Shown in pieces: positions 57,025-64,000 of a stretch of 64,000 nt of DNA (positions are counted from its first letter, which is position 1; every line of letters starts with the position of its first letter). Source of the DNA: Maioricimonas rarisocia (GTDB lineage Bacteria > Planctomycetota > Planctomycetia > Planctomycetales > Planctomycetaceae); assembly GCF_007747795.1 (NCBI RefSeq), contig NZ_CP036275.1, forward strand, positions 6,998,001-7,062,000, given 5' to 3'. The position numbers and the translations under genes were made by a program. The notes under the pieces are model-generated. The model was given only the letters and a program-made list of their open reading frames with translations, was not told the DNA's origin and ran no database searches.

Positions 57025-58535
57025 GGGCAGAGGATGAAGCGATGAGGAATCGGAACGTGGCGAAACAGACTTCTGAGAGGAAGCCGGGCCCGACCGGTCC
57101 AGCCGGAGCCACGTTCGTCCCTACAGAATCTGTCGCTGCGGCAGTGGATGCAACCCTGCGGGGAGAGAGAAAGCTTCTGTGTGAGGGTTGCGGGAAGTCG
57201 GAGGGCCCTGCGGCATGTCGCTGTGAATGAAGGGCAGACAGGAATGTCTGCCCCACTTACGCGCGGCGGCTCTGCAGAAACGCTTGCGGCGTCTCTCCCC
57301 CCGAGGGTGACCCAGACACAGGAGGACAAGTGGAAACAGGTCGGCAGGTATCCGCACATGTGACCATGCCGGGGACCAGTCTCAGCCTGCTTTGCCGACC
57401 AGGAACGTCATTCCGTCCCGCCACCACATTCGACCAGGTGGGGCAGGCATTCCTGCCTGCCCGGACGCTCACCAGCCGGGCGACGTCCGGGTTCCGCTGT
57501 CTTGATCTCACAGCGAATGCCTTCGACGACCGAGGGGAATCACTGAGCTCGCGTACCAGGCTCGCCAACTGTGATCATACTCGCTCGTGAGTCAGTTCGG
57601 CCGGATGAATCCGGCCCTACGGACTCTGCAGAAACGCTTGCGGCGTCCCTCCCCGCCGAGGGTGGCCCAGACACAGGAGAACATGAGGAAACAGGTCGAC
57701 AGGTATCCGCACATGTGACCATGCCGGGGACCAGTCCCAGCCTGCTTTGCTGGCCAGGAACGTCATTCCGTCCCGCCACCACATTCGACCAGGTGGGGCA
57801 GGCATTCCTGCCTGCCCGGACGCTCACCGGCCGGGGCATCTGCAAATCACTGGCAGGGTGCCGCCAACAATCTCCAAAGAAAGATGGCGCTTCAGAATGG
57901 TCCAAAGGCAGACAGGAATGTCTGCCCCACTTACGCGCGGCGGCTCTGCAGAAACGCTTGCGGCGTCCCTCCCCTCGAGGGTGACCCAGACACAGGAGAA
58001 CATGAGGAAACAGGTCGGCAGGCATCCGCACATGTGACCATGCCGGGACCAGTCTCAGCCTGCTTTGCTGGCCAGGAACGTCATTCCGTCCCGCCACACC
58101 ATTCGACCAGGTGGGGCAGGCATTCCTGCCTGACCGGACGCTCACCGGCCGGGCGACGTCCGGGTTCCGCTGTCTTGATCTCACAGCGAATGCCTTCGAC
58201 GACCGAGGGGAATCACTGAGCTCGCGTACCGGGCTCGCCAACTGTGATCATACTCGCTCGTGAGTCGGTTCGGCCGGATGAATCCGGCCCTACGGACCTC
58301 GCATCACGGGCTTGCCAGCAGACTTGGCGGCAGGCGAAGCCTGCCCTGCGGCTTTTCGCTGTGAATGAAAGGCAGAAAGGAATGTCGGCCCCACCCGCGC
58401 TCACGGAGGCAATGCAGAAACGCCTGGAGCGATCCCTCATGGTGGCGACAAAAGTAGCAGCGCAGTAGTCTGCGGTTTCACACAAGTCACCAGCCGGACC
58501 GACGGTCCGGATTCCGCCGAGGAGGAGACGACGCG
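57025..58535. repeat. repeat island 5: A, B and D hairpins in a divergent promoter region
   Basis: 1.5 kb non-coding between the dehydrogenase start (minus) and the 2-hydroxyacid dehydrogenase start (plus). Perfect type A at 57233 and 57907; perfect type B at 57442 and 57797, and one with a single mismatch at 58115; perfect type D at 57599 and 58272. Type C relatives at about 57370, 57727 and 58046 are imperfect. A decayed type A copy is at about 58369. The two flanking genes' promoters must lie inside or at the edges of this island. Confidence 0.85.
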
Positions 58536-59525
58536 TTGACGCTCAAGATCCGCTGCTGTGCCCTCAATTCCGATCAGGGACCTCACTTTCCGACATTACA
58601 GTCAGCCGGCTTCGATGTGCTTCCCGGCAACCGCGACCGCAACTACTGGGACGAGTCCACACTGATCAGTGAACTGGAGGAATGCTGCGCGGTCATCGCC
58701 GGTTCCGAACCATACACGCGTACTGTCATTGAAGGCTGCCCGGAACTGCGGGTCATCGCCCGGACCGGCGTCGGGTTTGACGCGATCGATCTGGCCGCCT
58801 GCGATGAGCGGGGCATCGTCGTCACCACAACACCGGGAGTGAATCATCATTCGGTCGCCGAGCACACGATCGCTCTGCTGATGGGCATCGCCCGCGGTTT
58901 CCCCGACCAGGACCAGCGGGTACGGGCCGGCACGTGGAAGCGGATCGAGCGCCCGCGCGTGATGGACACGACGATCGGCGTCGTGGGAATGGGACGAATC
59001 GGCAAGGCGGTCGTCACCCGTGCCCGCGGACTGGGGATGAAAGTCCTCGGCTTCGAGCCGTACCCCGACGAAGAATTCTGCCGCCGGTGGGAAGTGGAAC
59101 TGACCGACCTGGACAGCCTGCTGAGCCGTTCCGACTACGTGTCGTTGCACAACCCGCTCACGCCCGAGAGTCACAAGATGATGAATGCCGAGCGGTTTGC
59201 AAAGATGAAGTCCGGCTCGGTCCTCATCAACACGGCCCGGGGCGGACTCGTCGACGAGGAGGCGTTGATTGCCGCACTGAAGTCGGGTCATCTGCGGGCG
59301 GCCGGGCTGGACGTGTTCGAGGTGGAACCGCTGCCGACCGACAGTCCGCTCGTCGAGATGGAGAATGTCCTTCTCTCGGGCCACGTGGCCGGGCTCGACA
59401 TCGAATCGCAGCGGGATACGCTGACGATGGCGGCAGAGACGATCATCGGTCTGCGGGACGGACACTGGCCGTCGCACTGCATTCAGAACCTGAAAAACGT
59501 CTCGGACTGGTCGTGGACGAAGTAG
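58536..59525 (+). CDS. D-2-hydroxyacid dehydrogenase (phosphoglycerate dehydrogenase-like)
   Basis: 329-residue NAD(P)-dependent dehydrogenase, TTG start with GGAGGAG 8 bases upstream. Catalytic and binding features: ARTGVGFDAIDLAACDERGIVVTTTPGVNHHSVAEHTIALL, Rossmann GVVGMGRIGKAVVTRARGLGMKVLGFEPY, LINTARGGLVDEEALIAAL (catalytic Arg), VFEVEPLP (Glu) and SGHVAGLD (His), in the usual order. Substrate not deducible; related enzymes act on phosphoglycerate, glyoxylate or other 2-ketoacids. It is followed 114 bp later by the NCS2 permease gene on the same strand. The upstream region is repeat island 5. Confidence 0.85.
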   Translation: MTLKIRCCALNSDQGPHFPTLQSAGFDVLPGNRDRNYWDESTLISELEECCAVIAGSEPYTRTVIEGCPELRVIARTGVGFDAIDLAACDERGIVVTTTPGVNHHSVAEHTIALLMGIARGFPDQDQRVRAGTWKRIERPRVMDTTIGVVGMGRIGKAVVTRARGLGMKVLGFEPYPDEEFCRRWEVELTDLDSLLSRSDYVSLHNPLTPESHKMMNAERFAKMKSGSVLINTARGGLVDEEALIAALKSGHLRAAGLDVFEVEPLPTDSPLVEMENVLLSGHVAGLDIESQRDTLTMAAETIIGLRDGHWPSHCIQNLKNVSDWSWTK

Positions 59526-59639
59526 GTTGTTCACGAGCAGGATGAGACCGCGGGCCGACGGAACGGGCTGGCGAATCGCGCTCGCAGTCCCTGTTCACCA
59601 CACGACTGCATTCCCACTGAACTTCGACGATCGGCGATC

Positions 59640-61394
59640 ATGAGCGCGCAATACCCCCTGTTCGTGAAGCGGGACCTGGACGGATTCTTCGGACTGTTCA
59701 TCGACAACCTGGTCCAACTGCTGGCGATCCTGTTTCTGTGCAGCACGTTCTGCGGCATGCAGGGGGAGGACAGCCGCTACCTGTTTCAGTTCATACTGCC
59801 CGGGGCCGCGCTGAGCATTCTGGCCGGCAACGTTTTCTACGCCTGGCAGGCGCACCGATTGGCGAAGAAGGAAGGCCGCAGCGACGTCACCGCTTTGCCG
59901 TACGGCATCAACACCCCGTCGCTGATCGTCTACGTCTTCTTCGTGATGGGGCCGGTCTATGCGCAGACGCAGAGTGTCGAAGCGGCCTGGCAGATGGGGC
60001 TGATTGCCTGCTTTGGCAGTGGTGTCATCGAAGTGCTGGGGGCGTTCGTTGCCGGCTGGATCCGCAAGTGGACGCCGCGGGCGGCATTGCTGTCGACACT
60101 GGCTGGCATCGCGATCGGCTTCATCTCGATGACGTTCGCGCTGGAGATCTACCAGAAGCCGTTCGTCGGCCTGCTGCCGATGGCGCTGATCTTCGTTGCC
60201 CTGTTTTCGCGGATCCGTTTTCCCGGCGGTCTTCCCGGAGGCTTTGTCGCGGTGCTCGCGGGAACGGTCGTGGCGTGGCTGATGACGCTGCTCGGCAATC
60301 TCTGGCCAGCTGCACCAGACTGGCTGGTGTACGGTGCTCTCGATCCGTCCCGTCCGGCCGCCGGACTGCAGTCGGCCGGCTGGAGACTGCCGGTCTGGTC
60401 AGGCAACATTCTGATGGATCTGCTGCAGGATCCCTCGTCGTGGGGTGGATTCCTCTCGGTGATCGTGCCGATGGGGCTGTTCAACGTGATCGGCAGTCTG
60501 CAGAACATCGAGTCGGCCGAGGCGAGTGGTGACAGCTATCCGACGGCGCCCTCGATGCTGGCGAACGGCATCGGCACGATCGTGGCCGCGTTGTTCGGCA
60601 GCTGCTTTCCGACGACGATCTACATCGGTCATCCCGGCTGGAAGGGGTTGGGAGCACGGGCCGGGTATTCGACGCTCAACGGGATCGTCATCGTCCTGCT
60701 GAGTCTCGGCGGACTGATCGGCTTTGTGGCGGCGGTCATCCCGATGGAGGCCGGAGCGGCGATCGTGCTGTGGATCGGCATCATCATCACCGCGCAGGCA
60801 TTCTCGGCGACTCCCGACCATCACGGGCCAGCCGTTGCCGTCGGACTGTTCCCGGCCATTGCCGCGTGGGGAGCGACCGTGATGCTGGGCACCTTCAACG
60901 AGGCGGGTGGCAAATCGGTGCAGGAACTTCTTGCCGGCCCTACACCGGCCGCCGTCGCCGCCGAAGGGGATTCCAACCCGCCAGCTGACGAGACACCCGA
61001 GGATGAGACGGTGCCGGCTGCTCCGCCGTCAGGCAATCCGGAAGCGAAGGTGAACGGTTTTCTGATCAACGGACTGCTGCTGATGGAGCGGGGGTACATC
61101 TTCACCTGCATGATCCTGGCGGCGATCGCGGCCTGCCTGCTGGATCGCAGATTCCATGCGGCGGCGGTCTGGTCACTGATCGCGGCGGTGATGACCTGGC
61201 TGGGCGTAATGCACGCCTACCAGCTCTCCGGGAACATTCTCGACTTCCTGTTCCGTTTCGCCGGGGCCGGGGAGGGCTGGTACGTATTTCGAGCCAATGG
61301 GATTGCGATCAACTACCTGCTGTGGGCGATCGCATTCCTTGGGTTCGGCGGCTACTTCCGTCGTCACCCCCAGGCCGAGTCGGCCGGTCATTGA
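59640..61394 (+). CDS. NCS2-family (xanthine/uracil-type) permease
   Basis: 584-residue inner-membrane transporter. Multiple helices start with [30 protein letters not shown], and the internal [98 protein letters not shown] pattern is the family's transport site. It has an extra Pro/Ala/Glu-rich loop around residues 430-475 ([25 protein letters not shown]) not common in NCS2 permeases. Substrate unknown. The ATG at 59640 follows the TGA of nothing upstream; a weak SD is seen. Confidence 0.82.
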   Translation: MSAQYPLFVKRDLDGFFGLFIDNLVQLLAILFLCSTFCGMQGEDSRYLFQFILPGAALSILAGNVFYAWQAHRLAKKEGRSDVTALPYGINTPSLIVYVFFVMGPVYAQTQSVEAAWQMGLIACFGSGVIEVLGAFVAGWIRKWTPRAALLSTLAGIAIGFISMTFALEIYQKPFVGLLPMALIFVALFSRIRFPGGLPGGFVAVLAGTVVAWLMTLLGNLWPAAPDWLVYGALDPSRPAAGLQSAGWRLPVWSGNILMDLLQDPSSWGGFLSVIVPMGLFNVIGSLQNIESAEASGDSYPTAPSMLANGIGTIVAALFGSCFPTTIYIGHPGWKGLGARAGYSTLNGIVIVLLSLGGLIGFVAAVIPMEAGAAIVLWIGIIITAQAFSATPDHHGPAVAVGLFPAIAAWGATVMLGTFNEAGGKSVQELLAGPTPAAVAAEGDSNPPADETPEDETVPAAPPSGNPEAKVNGFLINGLLLMERGYIFTCMILAAIAACLLDRRFHAAAVWSLIAAVMTWLGVMHAYQLSGNILDFLFRFAGAGEGWYVFRANGIAINYLLWAIAFLGFGGYFRRHPQAESAGH

Positions 61395-61718
61395 ACGGCT
61401 CTCCTCCTGCGAGCCGCGCACCACGATCGGTGCATTTGCTTCGGTCGGGAGAATCGTTGCTGCCGTATCGATACAGAGCGATCATCCTGCTCTTGTTGCC
61501 GAAGTGCGGCCCGTGTGCGTTGAAGCGGCTGCAACAACTGCTGCGCCTGTTGCGGGTATGCATCACTCTGATGCAGTGTTGCGTTTTTTCCGCACCGAGC
61601 GTGCCGGCATCCACACATCACCCCGAAGACTGCGTGCTATTGTTACCTGCCGCTACGGAGCGGCCGTGCCACGGCATGACGACCGACCGCATTCGTACCC
61701 TGCAGAATCGGGCAATTC
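61395..61718. other. 324 bp intergenic between the permease and the zinc-ribbon gene
   Basis: No convincing gene, tRNA or island hairpin seen. It probably holds the permease 3' end signals and the promoter of the following gene. Confidence 0.35.
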
Positions 61719-62912
61719 ATGAATTCCGGCAACTCCACGCTCGGTGAACCCTCTTCGATCGACGTGCAGTCCGTTGAACGGGCGCTCAGGAACGGCAATG
61801 GCCAGACCGCGCCAGGCTCATCGTCTTCCCCCAAAGAAGCGATCGCCAGAAACGCCTGCCCGGAATGTGGCCGGACCGTGAAGTGGTCGGAGCATTCGTG
61901 GTGCGACAACTGCGGATACTTCCCGTCGGCCGGAACCCGCATTGAGATCTCCGACGGGTTCGAGACCGAGGAGATTCCGCCAGGAGAATGGTACCGGCTG
62001 ATCCCGGGCTGGGCCTGGGTCACCATGGGAGGCGTGCTGTTGATCGTGCTGGCGTCCATCGGTGTGCGCGTCGCGCTGGCCGAAAGCGATTCCCGGGCAA
62101 CAGTGGCACTCGGCTTTCTGGGAACCGGGGCTCTGCTGGCATTCGCTGCACACACGCGGGCGTACTTTCTGGCGATTCAGCGGAACGACAAGATCGGCCT
62201 GTTCGACATCGTGATGCAGCCGATGGAGATCTGGAAGCCGTGCACGCAGAAGCTGCCGCGCACTGCAATGACAGTCAACACCGGCTCGTGGGGCATGACG
62301 ATCGCCCTTTCGGGTGCGCTGGTCATCGGCGGGATCAACTACAGCTCGGCACTGGATCTGATTGCCGTCGAACCGGCCGAAGAACCTCCCAACGCCCTGC
62401 ACAAAGCGGTCGCCGGCGCCCGCAAGATGGCCGAGGAAGAGAATGGGCCGAAGGACCTCGAATCGGCCATGAACGAATTCGTCGGCGACGAGGAACTGAC
62501 AGACGAAGAAGGTGAAGGGCTCGCAGCCGCCGAGGATGAGCGACCGGTTCTGGTGTGTTCGGTCTACGGCTTTACGCGGACCGTCGATGGGGAGCTGCAT
62601 TCGATTCTGCTGGCGGGCACGCTTCCGGATCAGGAACGACCACGGTTCGTCTCGAAATTCGAAGTCGACAAGATTGGCGACTCCGAATCGATCGCGACGC
62701 TCAGCCGCGTCCTGCCCACGATTCGTGTCCGGCGTCCGTACGTTCCGACGCGCACTCGTGCCTACTGGGTGAAGCCGGACCTGAAGTGCCGCGTCCGGTA
62801 TGAGGACTGGTCGAGCCGAAAGGGTCTTGTGAAGCCGGACTTCCAGGAACTGATGATCCCGGACGAGCTTCAGGAAGAACCTTCGGACGATGCGGACCTC
62901 GCACAGCGGTAA
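61719..62912 (+). CDS. zinc-ribbon membrane protein, unknown function
   Basis: 397-residue protein. A zinc ribbon has Cys47, Cys50, Cys62 and Cys65 (NACPECGRTVKWSEHSWCDNCGYF). It is followed by three hydrophobic helices (about WAWVTMGGVLLIVLASIGVRV; VALGFLGTGALLAFAAH; WGMTIALSGALVIGGINY) and a C-terminal soluble region of about 170 residues with an acidic linker (EEEDERPV). The soluble part (YGFTRTVDGELHSILLAGTLPDQERPRFVSKFEVDKIGDSE) has no family I recognise. Its stop leads into repeat island 6. Confidence 0.78.
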   Translation: MNSGNSTLGEPSSIDVQSVERALRNGNGQTAPGSSSSPKEAIARNACPECGRTVKWSEHSWCDNCGYFPSAGTRIEISDGFETEEIPPGEWYRLIPGWAWVTMGGVLLIVLASIGVRVALAESDSRATVALGFLGTGALLAFAAHTRAYFLAIQRNDKIGLFDIVMQPMEIWKPCTQKLPRTAMTVNTGSWGMTIALSGALVIGGINYSSALDLIAVEPAEEPPNALHKAVAGARKMAEEENGPKDLESAMNEFVGDEELTDEEGEGLAAAEDERPVLVCSVYGFTRTVDGELHSILLAGTLPDQERPRFVSKFEVDKIGDSESIATLSRVLPTIRVRRPYVPTRTRAYWVKPDLKCRVRYEDWSSRKGLVKPDFQELMIPDELQEEPSDDADLAQR

Positions 62913-64000
62913 CGTGACAGGCTCGAGAGGCGAGGCATGAGAGAACTGCGTCTCGCTCACGCCCACTGGCCGCGACCGCTGGAATACAGCGCAGGCTGGG
63001 AACGTCATTCCGTCCCGCCGCCACATTCAGCCAGGTGGGGCAGGCATTCCTGCCTGCCCTGACGCTCACCGGCCGGGCGTCTTTCAATTCGCTCGAGCGG
63101 TTTCCAGGACAGCACCTGGTCGGGTGGCTTGCGGTCGTCGCGCCGCGACGCCCCCAGCACGCCCGCATCGGCTTTACCCGGCAGCCCACCCGCTTGGGTC
63201 TCTGCACGGAGCCGATCCTTCAATCCACGTCGATCTACGACTCCGTAACCGCAGATCGGGCAGACAGGAATGTCTGCCCCACTTACGCGCGGCGGCCCTG
63301 CCGAAACGCTTGCGGCGTCCCTCCCCCCCCGAGAGTGGCCCAGACACAGAAGGACGAGTGGAAACAGGTCGACAGACACCCATTCGTATGACAATGCCGG
63401 GACCAGTCCCAGCCTACCCTGCTGGACAGGAAAGCTTCCCGGGCCGCCCACCACATTCGACCAGGTGGGGCAGGCATTCCTGCCTGCCTGGACGCTCACC
63501 GGTCGGCACGCTTACGAGTTGTTGGTCCAGTACCGAAGTCATTTCAATGGATGACGGTCCCCCAGCGTGCAACAAGGGCAGACAGGAATGTCTGCCCCAC
63601 TTACGCGTGGCGGCTCTTCAGAAACGATTGTGGCAATTGCTCACGGAGGTTGGCCCGGACACAGGAGGACGAGTGGAAACAGGTCGACAGACACCCATTC
63701 GTATGACAATGCCGGGACCAGCCCCAGCCTGTTTTGCTGGCCAGGAACGTCATTCCGTCCCGCCACCACATTCGACCAGGTGGGGCAGGCATTCCTGCCT
63801 GCCCTGACGCTCACCAGCCGGGCACCGTTCACATCGCTCGAGCGGTTTCCAGGACAGCACCTTGTCGGGTGACTTGCGCTCGTCGCGCCGCGACGCCCCC
63901 AGCACGCTCGCATCGGATTGACCCGGCAGCTCACCCGCCTGGGCCTCTGCACGGAGCCGGTTCTTCAATCCACGTCGTTCTACGACTCCGTAACCGCAGA
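62913..64000. repeat. repeat island 6 (cut by window end), 745 bp direct repeat
   Basis: Non-coding. Perfect type B at 63039, 63469 and 63784; perfect type A at 63259 and 63577; type C relatives at about 63397 and 63715 are imperfect. Sequence from 63001 to at least 63255 recurs 745 bp later at 63746-64000, with scattered differences, including an AACGTCATTC opening, a type B element and the long unique stretch TTTCCAGGACAGCACC... Window end falls in the second copy just before the expected type A hairpin. Confidence 0.85.
63001..64000 (+). repeat. 745 bp-spaced direct repeat (first 255 bp present twice)
   Basis: 63001-63255 and 63746-64000 align end to end with a fixed offset of 745 bp and a few mismatches. 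The second copy is cut by the window. The unit contains type A and B hairpins, so the whole composite has been duplicated, not just the hairpin. Confidence 0.85.

Overview
The window reads as chromosomal DNA of a planctomycete (class Planctomycetia): high GC, ATG/GTG/TTG starts, three DUF1559 pilin-like proteins, a DUF1501 + DUF1549/DUF1553 pair, planctomycete-type cytochrome c proteins, a very large PVC-type membrane-bound dehydrogenase, and an archaeal-type C1 enzyme (Ftr). This is inferred from gene content; no rRNA or tRNA gene was seen.

Layout. 1-10.7 kb holds housekeeping and envelope genes: a SpoIIE-type phosphatase cut by the left edge, a DinG-type helicase, an HTTM membrane protein with its partner, a secreted Gly/Ser/Tyr/His-rich protein, apolipoprotein N-acyltransferase, MoeA and an RlmI-like rRNA methyltransferase. 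10.7-15.5 kb alternates repeat islands with a HEAT-repeat protein and a group II intron of about 1.9 kb. 15.5-25.4 kb holds a lipoprotein, two DUF1559 proteins, a PAS-AraC regulator and a tightly overlapping three-gene operon (PQQ-type propeller, rifampin-phosphotransferase-like dikinase, Oxa1/DUF106-like membrane protein). 25.5-34 kb holds DUF1501, DUF1549/DUF1553, a zinc-ribbon membrane protein and a cytochrome-WD40-PPC fusion. After a 1.8 kb repeat island, 35.8-49.6 kb holds 5-formyl-THF cyclo-ligase overlapping Ftr, holB, a RicT/PSP1 protein, a Minf_1886-family protein, DUF4912, an ABC-2 permease, an ABC exporter whose ATPase motifs are all degenerate, an HD hydrolase, ispH and glmS. 49.6-64 kb holds a third DUF1559 protein, the 1586-residue dehydrogenase, a 2-hydroxyacid dehydrogenase, an NCS2 permease and a zinc-ribbon membrane protein, separated by more repeat islands.

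The most striking structure is a family of short perfect hairpins (types A, B, C and D; arms of 8 bp, loops of 2-4 nt) repeated dozens of times in intergenic islands that total several kb. Types A and B differ by a paired, structure-preserving change in the stem. The group II intron has landed a few bases from one of these hairpins. The strongest candidates for undescribed biology are the dikinase operon (17.4-23.3 kb), the exporter with a dead ATPase domain (43.3-45.3 kb) and the hairpin islands.
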